From: Synergistaceae bacterium
GTDB taxonomy: Bacteria; Synergistota; Synergistia; Synergistales; Aminobacteriaceae
Assembly: GCA_009776565.1 (NCBI GenBank)
Contig: WRNQ01000003.1
Location: forward strand, 22,173-32,731
DNA: 10,559 nt
Reading direction: 5' to 3'
In this document: positions 1-6,416 of the stretch, in pieces
Position numbering within the stretch: the first letter of the stretch is position 1
How the letters are laid out: every line of letters begins with the position of its first letter
Program-made: the position numbers and the translations under genes
Notes under the pieces: generated by a model
Told to the model about the DNA's origin: nothing
The model's input: the letters and a program-made list of their open reading frames with translations, nothing else
Databases searched by the model: none

Positions 1-503
1 GCAATGTAAATAATCCACGCCAGAATTGACGCTTTAAACAGCCCTTTAACCAGCTCGACTAATGAACGCAACGATATTATTTTTTTCAATCCTTTTATCG
101 GGTTCAATCTATCAAGTTTTAAAACAAACGGTTTAAATGTTATTTTCCACCCGACTTGCCTGATAATTACGGCAACGGAAGCTAAAACCGCAATGACGCC
201 AATGGGCAGCCAAGCGGTAAAATAATTCCATACTGCTGACCTGACAGGCCAGGACATCCATCCTTCGCCTTTTATAACGTTGCTGCCAAAGTACGAAATC
301 ACTTCTTTTATCCACGCTATAAACCCGCTGATGGCATGTCCCGCATAAAGGGATATTACAATCAGACCGGCTATTATTTCAACCACAGCATTTAAATCTC
401 TGCTTTGACAAACCTGCCCTTCCTCCCGCGCTTTCTCGCGCCTTCTGGGAGTCGCCGGTTCTGTTTTTTCCTCGCCAAAAAGCTGTAGGTCAAAATCTCT
501 CAT
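1..503 (-). CDS. flhB: flagellar export gate protein FlhB, N-terminal part (runs off the left edge)
   Basis: FlhB is the inner-membrane export-gate subunit that switches the flagellar type III apparatus from rod/hook to filament substrates. Reading minus from an ATG at 503 gives an open frame of 167 codons with no stop before the window edge. The protein begins MRDFDLQLFGEEKTEPATPR and continues RREKAREEGQV, the charged cytoplasmic N-terminus typical of FlhB (E-K-T-E-x-A-T-P, then R-x-K-A-R-x-x-G). Hydrophobic membrane segments follow (IIAGLIVISLYAG, and WLPIGVIAVLASVAVI near residues 109-124), then a basic stretch (LDRLNPIKGLKKIISLRSLV) that is also a family hallmark. The autocleaving NPTH motif and C-terminal domain would lie outside the window. 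The start is 4 nt past the fliR stop, with a weak GGA 10 nt upstream, suggesting translational coupling to fliR. Family assignment is secure; only the C-terminal half is unseen. Confidence 0.95.
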   Translation of the reverse strand, partial: MRDFDLQLFGEEKTEPATPRRREKAREEGQVCQSRDLNAVVEIIAGLIVISLYAGHAISGFIAWIKEVISYFGSNVIKGEGWMSWPVRSAVWNYFTAWLPIGVIAVLASVAVIIRQVGWKITFKPFVLKLDRLNPIKGLKKIISLRSLVELVKGLFKASILAWIIYI

Positions 504-507
504 AACA

Positions 508-1296
508 TTAAGTTCCAAAGGCGGTTATACTACTCAACGCAAATTCAATATACCGTTCAACATTTTCGTAGAGTATATCAACGATATATGGAAGCAATAT
601 CCAAAGGACGAAAAATCCAAGTCCGATTTTAAGAGGAAGCCCCAGCACAAAAATATTCATTTGAGGTACTGTGCGCGCCAAAAATCCCAATCCGACATCA
701 GCCAATAATATGGAACAATAAAACGGAATCACCATCCTGAGCGCCAATTCAAAAGCTTCTTGAATCCATAACCCAAGCGACATGTCGCCAGAAGCAAAAA
801 AAGAAAGATCCGCAGCCGGAGGAATCAACTGAAGGCTCTCAATAACGGACTGAATTATCAACAGGTGTCCGTTCCAATGAAAATAAAACCAAAATCCTAA
901 AAAAATGTGCATTTGTCCAATAACTGAAACCTGCGACTGCGACAAAGGGTCAAGGGTGCTTGCCATTGCAAGTCCAATAACTGTTCCAGTTTGATCTCCC
1001 GCAATATGTAAAGCAGTGAGCGGAAGAAAAGCCAATAAACCCAGCAGATATCCAATAGCAAATTCTCTTATAGCCAATATTAGTATTGAAGTCCAATTTT
1101 CAAAATAAAACAAAGGTATGGATAAATTAGCTGTGTTTACAGAGCCCATCGACAGAAGCGCGCAAAACAGGAAGCGAAAAGCCGGAGGAGCATAAACAGA
1201 GCTAAACAACGTACTTGCTTCAAATAAAGCTACATAACGTATAAAAACAAGAAAATAAACCAACAGGACATTTGCCGGCAACGCTAATTCTGTCAC
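508..1296 (-). CDS. fliR: flagellar export gate protein FliR
   Basis: FliR, 262 residues (family about 250-265), packs with FliP and FliQ in the export-gate channel in the membrane inside the MS ring. The sequence is almost entirely hydrophobic helices, with family features such as REFAIGYLLGLLAFLPLTA, a G-D-Q-x-G segment (AGDQTGTVIGLAMASTLDP), and a late R-T-V-P-Q-M-N-I-F-V-L-G-L-P-L motif near residues 207-221, which is diagnostic of FliR. The start codon is GTG and shares four bases (GTGA) with the fliQ stop, so the two genes are translationally coupled. flhB begins 4 nt after the stop. I see no truncation or frameshift. Confidence 0.97.
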   Translation of the reverse strand: MTELALPANVLLVYFLVFIRYVALFEASTLFSSVYAPPAFRFLFCALLSMGSVNTANLSIPLFYFENWTSILILAIREFAIGYLLGLLAFLPLTALHIAGDQTGTVIGLAMASTLDPLSQSQVSVIGQMHIFLGFWFYFHWNGHLLIIQSVIESLQLIPPAADLSFFASGDMSLGLWIQEAFELALRMVIPFYCSILLADVGLGFLARTVPQMNIFVLGLPLKIGLGFFVLWILLPYIVDILYENVERYIEFALSSITAFGT

Positions 1297-1562
1297 TGAA
1301 TGTACCTCTCAAGGTGTCCAAGAGTATTTACAGCCAACTCTAAAACCTGAACAGCTATCCAGGGTCCAAATCCCATTAATCCTAAAAAAACAGCTAATAC
1401 TTTTGGAATAAATATAAGAGTTTGTTCCTGAATAGAAGTCGCAGTTTGAATTATTCCGATAATAAGCCCAACTATCATAGCTATTAAAAGTAACGGCAGT
1501 GAAGCTATAAGCGCTGTTGATATTGCACTATTCATTATGTCCTGAATAGAAAATTGCCCCAT
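1293..1562 (-). CDS. fliQ: flagellar export gate protein FliQ
   Basis: FliQ is a small two-helix subunit of the FliPQR export-gate complex. The product has 89 residues, the normal family length, with two hydrophobic helices (about residues 13-39 and 52-74). Between them lies the Q-T-A-T-S-I-Q-E-Q-T-L-I-F-I-P-K segment that characterises FliQ/SctS proteins. The ATG at 1562 is preceded by a strong purine-rich ribosome-binding site (AAAGGGGG) about 8 nt upstream, in the 15-nt gap after fliP. Its stop overlaps the GTG start of fliR by 4 nt. Confidence 0.97.
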   Translation of the reverse strand: MGQFSIQDIMNSAISTALIASLPLLLIAMIVGLIIGIIQTATSIQEQTLIFIPKVLAVFLGLMGFGPWIAVQVLELAVNTLGHLERYIQ

Positions 1563-1577
1563 GAGGGTAACCCCCTT

Positions 1578-2366
1578 TTATGAAACATTAAGATAACTTT
1601 TCAGTACGCTCAGAACAACAAGGTTCCATCCATCCGCCATGACAAACAGTAGTATTTTAAATGGCAAAGATATCATCATTGGAGGAAGCATCATCATGCC
1701 CATTGCTAAAAGAACGCTTGAAACTATCATGTCGACAACTATAAAAGGAATAAAAATCACTATTCCCATTTGAAAAGCCGTTTTTAATTCGCTTAGCATA
1801 AAAGCAGGTATGAGAACTCTTGTAGGTATATCATCGTAATTTCGAGGCGAGCCTTCCGGAAATTCTAAACCGGCGGCAGAAACCATGAGAGATAATTCGC
1901 CTTCGTTAGTGTATTTCTCCATAAAGCTCCTTACAGGTTTAATAGTTCCGTCCCATGCCTCGCTGGAGCTTATATTGCCTGCCAGGTAAGGCGCCAATGC
2001 GTTGTCATAAATATTAGTCCACGTTGGCATCATTATGAAAAGAGTTAAAAATAATGCTAAGCCTGAAATTACCTGCTGGGGAGGAGTTTGTTGTAAGCCT
2101 ATAGCGCGCTGAACAAAGCCTAATACTATGATAACCCGGGTAAAGGATGTTAACATTAGCAAAATGGCCGGCGCCACGCTTAAAACAGTCATTAAAGCAA
2201 GTATTTGCAAGCTAAGTGCAACATCTTGCGGATTATCTGCCGGAGTAAAACCAATTTGAAAAGATGGGACAGGTATCATTGGAGCTTCAGAAGGTCCAGC
2301 AAAAGCCGGAAGCGTTATAAAAAATATTATAATGACCAGAATCAATGAAAATATTCTACGATTCAT
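1578..2366 (-). CDS. fliP: flagellar export gate protein FliP
   Basis: FliP forms the core pentamer of the export-gate channel. From the chosen start it has 262 residues: a cleavable signal peptide (MNRRIFSLILVIIIFFITLP, then AFA, then GPSEAP), a short periplasmic lead, and the LTSFTRVIIVLGFVQRAIGL motif followed by QTPPQQVISG. C-terminal helices include VIFIPFIVVDMIVSSVLLAM and GMMMLPPMMISLPFKILLFV. All of these are strongly conserved in FliP. The frame is open nine or ten codons further upstream (to 2396), but an AGAAAGGG ribosome-binding site lies inside that extension just before ATG-ATG, so the start is 2366 or 2369. The upstream extension is really the tail of a decayed fliO copy in another frame, whose stop overlaps this start. 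Confidence 0.95.
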   Translation of the reverse strand: MNRRIFSLILVIIIFFITLPAFAGPSEAPMIPVPSFQIGFTPADNPQDVALSLQILALMTVLSVAPAILLMLTSFTRVIIVLGFVQRAIGLQQTPPQQVISGLALFLTLFIMMPTWTNIYDNALAPYLAGNISSSEAWDGTIKPVRSFMEKYTNEGELSLMVSAAGLEFPEGSPRNYDDIPTRVLIPAFMLSELKTAFQMGIVIFIPFIVVDMIVSSVLLAMGMMMLPPMMISLPFKILLFVMADGWNLVVLSVLKSYLNVS

Positions 2367-2480
2367 CATTTTCCCTTTCTGAAATATTCCATTCATTAAG
2401 CGTGCATCTACCCATAAGACTGGCGCCAGAAGGTCCGGTAATACATATTTACTATTGTAAACCTACTCGTAGAAAATATG
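2356..2480 (-). pseudogene. decayed 3' remnant of a second fliO copy
   Basis: Reading minus towards the TAG at 2358-2356, the frame encodes ITGPSGASLMGRCTLNEWNI followed by SERENDES. Intact fliO ends with VSGPSGTRLMGRWTLKEWNT followed by SEKESKES; 18 of these 28 residues are identical and both end directly at a stop. Further upstream the match continues more weakly (L-R-V-G-L-Q, two in-frame stops, I-C-I-T-G against L-R-C-G-P-E-V-I-A-I-V-S-G), so the copy is broken by stops and shifts. A fainter resemblance may reach to about 2545. The tail overlaps the start of intact fliP by 11 nt and contains the fliP ribosome-binding site, which may explain why this end is best preserved. No start codon or membrane segment remains, so this is not a functional gene. 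Confidence 0.72.
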
Positions 2481-2889
2481 GTTCATTCTGCGTGGCGAAC
2501 GTAGTTCATGGAGACTGGATAGAATGAAAATAAGCATAAACAATAACTTAATTTATTCCCAATAGTAAATAAATATTGACTTCATATGACATTTTTTTGT
2601 AGTTTGCGCTAATATTTAAAAGACAAGGGTTTCTGTGTGGCTCACTCTTACCAGTGAGGGATACGTTTTTGTTATTCCGGTTCAAAAGTAAAACGGCGGC
2701 TCCGTTTTGTAAGTAGTATAACGTTGTTTTAAACCGAAACAGGTATTAGATAGGTAGATAATACGTATCAACAAAAATGACACTAATTTTTATCATTGGA
2801 TAATAACATAAAGATAGAAATATTTCCATAGTATGAAAATATATTTTCGATAAATTATACTTCAAAAAAGAACAAAAAATGAATGATTT
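2481..2889. other. 409-bp non-coding spacer with a structured, less AT-rich island (about 2627-2740)
   Basis: No credible open frame occurs on either strand. Most of the spacer is very AT-rich. The island holds several stems: CTCACT (2641-2646) with AGTGAG (2653-2658), 6 bp with a 6-nt loop; AAAACGG (2690-2696) with CCGTTTT (2702-2708), 7 bp with a 5-nt loop; and CGGTT plus AAAA (2678-2687) with TTTT plus AACCG (2727-2736), 9 of 10 pairs, enclosing the previous hairpin. A possible closing GTTTC/GAAAC pair (2629-2633 with 2736-2740) would give a three-way-junction shape. It matches no riboswitch consensus that I recognise. It could be an RNA element, an attenuator, a small miniature transposable element, or chance. 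Confidence 0.4.
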
Positions 2890-2943
2890 AAGTTCAGCAA
2901 TCAAAATCTGTTATTAAATAATATTGACAAGAATCAATGTATC
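2890..2943 (-). pseudogene. decayed 5' stub of a second fliP copy
   Basis: Directly after the fliO stop the minus strand reads CATTGATTCTTGTCAATATT and then ATTTAATAACA. The signal-peptide codons of intact fliP read CATTGATTCTGGTCATTATA and then ATATTTTTTATAAC. A further weak match (TTGCTGAACTT against TTGCTGGACCT) follows. The fliP start codon (ATGATG) has become AGCAAG in this copy, and stops occur soon after, so it cannot make FliP. I read it as the redundant fliP piece left by a tandem duplication. The similarity is short and AT-rich, so confidence is moderate. Confidence 0.55.
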
Positions 2944-3249
2944 TTACGATTCCTTGCTTTCTTTTTCTGACGTATTCCATTCTTTTAGCGTCCATCTGCC
3001 CATAAGCCTTGTTCCGGAAGGTCCGGAAACAATAGCAATCACTTCAGGACCGCAGCGAAGAACAAAAAAAACATCCCTGCCAAGAGACAGGGAAGAAATA
3101 ATGTATAGATTTTCCGATCCTTTTTGAATCCAGCCTTTTCGTTTGGAAACCAACAAAAACAACCAACCTGAAAATGCCAATACAACAAGGGCAAGAATGA
3201 CCTTGCCCAAATACGCGCCAATCGAGAGTGAGCCGGACAATTCACCCAA
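2944..3249 (-). CDS. fliO: flagellar biosynthesis protein FliO (FliZ-type)
   Basis: FliO is a small membrane protein that helps assemble FliP into the export gate. The product has 101 residues: a short N-terminal lead, one membrane helix (about residues 13-34, YLGKVILALVVLAFSGWLFL), a basic exit (SKRKGW), and a small cytoplasmic domain with the family pattern S-x-S-L-G-R-D-V-F-F-V-L-R-C-G-P-E-V-I-A-I. No ATG exists near the 5' end. The best start is TTG at 3249, a few nt after an AGGTAG, with another TTG at 3240 as alternative. It begins 8 nt after the cheY stop. A decayed copy of its 3' half lies just before fliP, and the expected direct fliO-fliP junction is broken by 577 bp. Identity rests on position, topology and weak motifs, as usual for this divergent family. 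Confidence 0.88.
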   Translation of the reverse strand: MGELSGSLSIGAYLGKVILALVVLAFSGWLFLLVSKRKGWIQKGSENLYIISSLSLGRDVFFVLRCGPEVIAIVSGPSGTRLMGRWTLKEWNTSEKESKES

Positions 3250-3257
3250 AAAACTAC

Positions 3258-3620
3258 CTAACCAAGTACTTTTGTTAGAGCATCTATAACGCGTTCTGGT
3301 TGAAATGGCTTCACTATGAAGTCACTGGCGCCTGCTTGTATAGCTTCTATGACCATAGATTGCTGACCCATTGCTGAAACCATAACTATTTTTGCGGCGC
3401 CATCAAGAGATTTTATTGCTTTTACCGCATCTATACCATTCATTTCAGGCATTGTAATATCCATAGTAACTATATCTGGCTTGAGTTTTTGAAACGCCGC
3501 CACTCCCGCTGCTCCGTTTTCAGCTTCTCCTACAATTTCGAATCCGCTTTTTGTAAGGATATCTTTCAACATCATTCGCATAAATGCTGCATCATCAACA
3601 ACAAGGACTTTTTTGCTCAT
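3258..3620 (-). CDS. cheY: chemotaxis response regulator CheY
   Basis: A single-domain receiver protein of 120 residues from the chosen start. All active-site residues are present: acidic pair D9-D10, phospho-acceptor D54 in V-T-M-D-I-T-M-P-E-M-N-G, the switch residue S82 in M-V-S-A-M-G, and K104 in F-I-V-K-P-F. No output domain follows, so it should act by binding the switch proteins FliM and FliY encoded just upstream. The frame is open to a GTG at 3638, but the ATG at 3620 has GGATGG 7 nt upstream and gives the standard CheY N-terminus (MSKKVLVVDDAAFMR). It follows fliY by 67 nt, a gap that contains an extended -10 candidate, and it precedes fliO by 8 nt. Sitting between fliY and fliO is the Bacillus/clostridial arrangement. 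Confidence 0.96.
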   Translation of the reverse strand: MSKKVLVVDDAAFMRMMLKDILTKSGFEIVGEAENGAAGVAAFQKLKPDIVTMDITMPEMNGIDAVKAIKSLDGAAKIVMVSAMGQQSMVIEAIQAGASDFIVKPFQPERVIDALTKVLG

Positions 3621-3658
3621 TTTCGTGCCATCCTTCACTTGAATATGTTATAACAAGA

Positions 3659-3696
3659 CGCCTGAGATTTCAGGATTATAGCATATATCAATATGC
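3659..3696 (-). promoter_or_regulatory. candidate extended -10 promoter for cheY, flanked by two small hairpins
   Basis: On the minus strand TGCTATAAT (3683-3675) matches the extended -10 form TGnTATAAT exactly. No good -35 lies 17 nt upstream (ATCAAA), which extended -10 promoters can tolerate. The start would fall near 3668, leaving about 50 nt to the cheY ATG at 3620. The element sits between two short perfect stems: GCATAT/ATATGC (3681-3696), which contains the fliY stop codon, and CCTGA/TCAGG (3661-3674). AT-rich DNA produces such boxes by chance, so this is only a candidate. Confidence 0.3.
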
Positions 3697-4800
3697 CTTT
3701 GATACTATGCTTATTATTTCTGTCACTCTGACTCCAAAGTTCTCATCAATTACAACAACTTCGCCTTTGGCAATAAGCTTTCCGTTTACAAGCACATCAA
3801 CGGATTCTCCTGCCATTTTGTCAAGTTCAATTATAGAACCTGCCGACATGTTAAGGATATCGGAAATATTCTTGCGGGTTCGTCCCAGTTCAACTGTCAC
3901 GCGGACCGGGATATCGGAGACCAAATCCATTCTACTGGTATTAACGGATACAGTTTTTGCTGACAAAGGAGAAAACTCGGCAGGTCTTACGTCAACTATA
4001 GGAGAAGGTTGCTGAAGACCCGGCATACCACCCGCGTACGTTGGCTGTGAGTGTTGCGTTTGAACTTGTTGGGAAGGTTGATAAGTGGGGGCCGCAGGTT
4101 GTTGAGGCCGCGGCGCGGGTTCAGGTTTAGAAGCCTCCGCAAGGGCTTCGCTAAAAGCATTAACCATGTCATATGAAAGCACAATCCAACCATCAAAATC
4201 CGATATGTCGGTTATAGATATTTTTAACTTAATAGAGCAAATTTTCATATTTTCATTTTGAGGAAATAGTACCCAGGATTTGCCTTCTATTTTGGCAAAA
4301 ACATCTTCGGGCATAAGCCGCTCGCCCGCAATCAACCCGTTGAGGCTCGTAAAAGCTGAACCTATAACCTGACTTACTCCTTCTTGTGCTGCGCTTATAT
4401 CAAGTTCACTTAAAACACCTGATAAGCCTTTCCCTTCTCCTCCCATCATCATATCAGAAAGAATTTGTCCGCCCCGTTGAGGCATGATTAAAGCAAGCGG
4501 CTTATCTCCAAGACCGCTGCATTTAGCTCTCAAAACGAAAGGTTCATCATCTATTGAAGAGATAAGCTCAACCTGATTTGAACAAGATGAATCAATGACT
4601 GTGACATTAACTTCTTTTCCTGTCAACATTCCAAAAACACTCTCCAGAGAAGAGACAAATACTGATGAAATATCATTCAATGCTTTTTCATCTTGCGGCG
4701 TCATGGAGACGCCCGGTGAATTTTGAGTCTCATTTTCTGATGAATCTGTATTTTCAGAAAGCAGAGCATTAATTTCATCCTGACTCAAAAGGTCACTCAT
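3688..4800 (-). CDS. fliY: flagellar motor switch protein FliY (FliN with a CheC-like domain)
   Basis: A switch/C-ring protein of 370 residues. In order it has: an N-terminal MSDLLSQDEINALL, the CheY-P-binding-type peptide shared with FliM; a CheC-like domain (about 35-222); a Pro/Gln-rich linker (about 226-275, with PEPAPRPQQPAAP and QPSQQVQTQHSQP); and a C-terminal SpoA/FliN domain (about 285-368) with V-R-V-T-V-E-L-G-R-T and the N-G-K-L-I-A-K-G-E-V-V segment. In CheC/FliY phosphatases the site is D/S-x3-E-x2-N. Here it reads S136-x3-E140-x2-S143, so the key Asn appears to be replaced, and I find no clear second site; phosphatase activity is doubtful. The frame is open to a TTG at 4815, but GGAGAG just before ATG-ATG favours 4800 or 4803. 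The gap after fliM is 23 nt. Some annotators would call this fliN. Confidence 0.93.
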   Translation of the reverse strand: MSDLLSQDEINALLSENTDSSENETQNSPGVSMTPQDEKALNDISSVFVSSLESVFGMLTGKEVNVTVIDSSCSNQVELISSIDDEPFVLRAKCSGLGDKPLALIMPQRGGQILSDMMMGGEGKGLSGVLSELDISAAQEGVSQVIGSAFTSLNGLIAGERLMPEDVFAKIEGKSWVLFPQNENMKICSIKLKISITDISDFDGWIVLSYDMVNAFSEALAEASKPEPAPRPQQPAAPTYQPSQQVQTQHSQPTYAGGMPGLQQPSPIVDVRPAEFSPLSAKTVSVNTSRMDLVSDIPVRVTVELGRTRKNISDILNMSAGSIIELDKMAGESVDVLVNGKLIAKGEVVVIDENFGVRVTEIISIVSKAY

Positions 4801-4823
4801 CATTGTTCTCTCCAACTCCTTCC

Positions 4824-5825
4824 TTAATTGACATTATCCGGTTCTTCGCTATTAAGAACTTCTAAAACTTCAGCAGCGACTTTCTTTTCATGTGTACCAG
4901 GTTTAGCTTTAAACCTTATATGATTTCCCACCCGAATCAGTATGGGGTCATCAATTTTTTCGTCAAGTTTGAGTACATCGCCTTCCTGAAGTCCGTATAC
5001 ATCGCCAAGACTCAATATTGTATGTCCTAATTCCAACGCCACAGGGAGTTTTATGCCATGTAAATTCTTTGTAAGATAAGATTTTGCATCAACTTCATCT
5101 TTTCGTCCTGTTGACGCAAACCATTGTTGTGATGAAAGCTTATCCATTATGGGTTCCATAAGGAAATAAGGTATACATAAGCTTATCAGTCCCTCAACTT
5201 CGCCAATTGATAATCGGATAACAACTAAAAGAACCATATCCCTCGGAGGACATATTTGAACGAAAAATGGATTACTTTCCATACTTTCGAACCTGAACCT
5301 CACATCAACCACAGTGCTCCAGCTTTCTTCCAGAAGCTCAAGCATTCTCATTATTACCCTTTCCGTGACAGTTTTCTCAATATCCGTAAGTTCACGCGCT
5401 TTCCCTGTGAATTGACCTTTGCCTCCCAGCATTCTGTCTATTATAGAAAACACAAGGGTTGGATCCATATCAATTATTGAATTGCCATTGAAAGGGTACA
5501 TTTCAAGGATTCCAATTACAGTCGGGGAAACAACCGAATTAATGAACTCTTCATAAGCAAGCTGATCAACGGAAACTACTTCAGAAGAAACTATTGAACG
5601 AACTAAGGTCGAAAGCGATGTAGTTAGCTGACGCGCAAACGATTCGTGAATCATTTGAATAGCTCTTAATTGATCTTTACTGAATTTATCCGGGCGTTTA
5701 AAATCATAGACTTTTACTTTACGCTCAGATTTAGCTGCGGTTATTGCATGCATATCTACCGTGCCAGAAGTAAGAGCTCCCAATAAGGCATCAATCTCGC
5801 TTTGCGACATCATATCCGCAACCAT
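4824..5825 (-). CDS. fliM: flagellar motor switch protein FliM
   Basis: FliM is the C-ring protein that binds phosphorylated CheY and sets rotation direction. The product has 333 residues, the normal length. It has an N-terminal CheY-P-binding peptide (MSQSEIDALLGAL, about 6-18), a middle CheC-fold domain beginning V-Y-D-F-K-R-P-D-K-F-S-K-D-Q and containing the conserved D-R-M-L-G-G-K-G (about 131-138), and a C-terminal SpoA domain (about 250-325). The ATG at 5825 is preceded by AAGGAGGAG at a spacing of 7 nt, which decides the start over the internal ATGs at codons 5 and 6. It lies 38 nt after fliL and 23 nt before fliY. No anomaly is seen. Confidence 0.97.
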   Translation of the reverse strand: MVADMMSQSEIDALLGALTSGTVDMHAITAAKSERKVKVYDFKRPDKFSKDQLRAIQMIHESFARQLTTSLSTLVRSIVSSEVVSVDQLAYEEFINSVVSPTVIGILEMYPFNGNSIIDMDPTLVFSIIDRMLGGKGQFTGKARELTDIEKTVTERVIMRMLELLEESWSTVVDVRFRFESMESNPFFVQICPPRDMVLLVVIRLSIGEVEGLISLCIPYFLMEPIMDKLSSQQWFASTGRKDEVDAKSYLTKNLHGIKLPVALELGHTILSLGDVYGLQEGDVLKLDEKIDDPILIRVGNHIRFKAKPGTHEKKVAAEVLEVLNSEEPDNVN

Positions 5826-5863
5826 AGGCTTTCTCCTCCTTGAAATTTATCTGTTTTACTTAT

Positions 5864-6316
5864 TTATTGAAGAACGAACGTTTCAAACATGACTCTCACA
5901 ATGGGCGCCTCACCTTTTGCAAGAGGCAGAATTGTGTTAAGAGTCCTCTTTATTTGTTCTCCAAACTGAACAACGCCTTCAGCTTTTGTTAAATCTTCAT
6001 AAACCTTATCTTTTGCAATGAGAAGTATTTCGCTGCGTATACGAGGTATCCAATTCTGGCTTTTTATTGTATCATCAATTTTAGAATTAAGAGCTTCGAG
6101 TGAAACGCTAAAACTTGCTACCCGATTACCGTTACCCGCTAAATTAACCACGAATTCTCCCATTGGCACGATCGGACCCGGCGCCGCAAATGATTTTGCA
6201 TCTACCGTTCCATCGGTAGAGCTATTCAATAATTCTCTTCCCAACAGTATACCGCCGCCAATTCCCGCCGCAAAAAGCGCTAATCCGAGAAATATAACAA
6301 TTATCAACCTCTTCAT
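5864..6316 (-). CDS. fliL: flagellar basal body-associated protein FliL
   Basis: FliL is a single-pass inner-membrane protein that rings the stator and supports MotA/MotB activity. The product has 150 residues: a basic start (MKR), one membrane helix (about 4-26), a flexible Ser/Thr-rich linker, and a periplasmic domain (about 48-150) with G-E-F-V-V-N-L-A, I-R-S-E-I-L-L-I and the conserved ending R-V-M-F-E-T-F-V-L-Q. The ribosome-binding site AGGAGGG lies unusually far, about 14 nt, from the ATG, and no in-frame start lies closer to it. The 100-nt AT-rich gap after motB is one of the longer ones in this group. Confidence 0.94.
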   Translation of the reverse strand: MKRLIIVIFLGLALFAAGIGGGILLGRELLNSSTDGTVDAKSFAAPGPIVPMGEFVVNLAGNGNRVASFSVSLEALNSKIDDTIKSQNWIPRIRSEILLIAKDKVYEDLTKAEGVVQFGEQIKRTLNTILPLAKGEAPIVRVMFETFVLQ

Positions 6317-6416
6317 AAGTTTATCGGCGCCCTCCTATTAATTAATCAATAGACTCTGTTTGAACGAAAAACTTTAATACATATTATATACAAAACAATA
6401 TAAATCCGATATAAAG

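Larger units (their letters stand above)
2291..3070 (-). repeat. imperfect direct repeat of the fliO/fliP junction (copies about 2291-2480 and 2890-3070)
   Basis: Two diverged copies of the same junction lie in the same orientation, about 588 bp apart measured between the fliO stop at 2944 and the remnant stop at 2356. Matching landmarks on the plus strand are AGAATCAATG at 2338-2347 and 2931-2940, TACGATTC at 2357-2364 and 2945-2952, and AAGGTCCGG at about 2432 and 3019. Similarity covers the 3' part of fliO, the stop, and the signal-peptide codons of fliP. It fades at both outer edges, and the DNA between the copies is largely unalignable by eye. This fits a tandem duplication whose two internal, redundant gene pieces then decayed. 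Confidence 0.68.

Noticed and set aside
133..315. Minus-strand open frame of 60 codons inside flhB
   Set aside because: It lies in another frame of flhB, whose own frame is open over the whole region with clear family motifs.
2345..2527. Plus-strand open frame next to the fliP start
   Set aside because: It is the antisense of the fliO remnant and the fliP start; its resemblance to the plus-strand frame at 2924-3127 reflects the duplicated DNA, not two related plus-strand genes.
2690..2708. AAAACGG/CCGTTTT hairpin as a bidirectional terminator between fliO and fliP
   Set aside because: Only three G-C pairs and interrupted T-runs on both sides; a terminator here would cut off the essential export-gate genes. 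Kept only as part of the structured island.
2627..2740. Cobalamin, c-di-GMP or other known riboswitch
   Set aside because: Short resemblances such as GAGCCA on the minus strand are not accompanied by the other conserved blocks of any class I know.
6321..6328. GCCGATAA on the minus strand just before fliL, an exact sigma-28 -10 match
   Set aside because: No TAAA-like -35 lies 14-16 nt upstream, and the start would fall almost on the fliL ATG, removing the ribosome-binding site. Probably coincidence.
6383..6411. TATAAT (6388-6383, minus) in the motB-fliL gap as a promoter for fliL
   Set aside because: The hexamer 17 nt upstream is TATCGG, a poor -35, there is no TGn extension, and the gap is so AT-rich that such a box is expected by chance.
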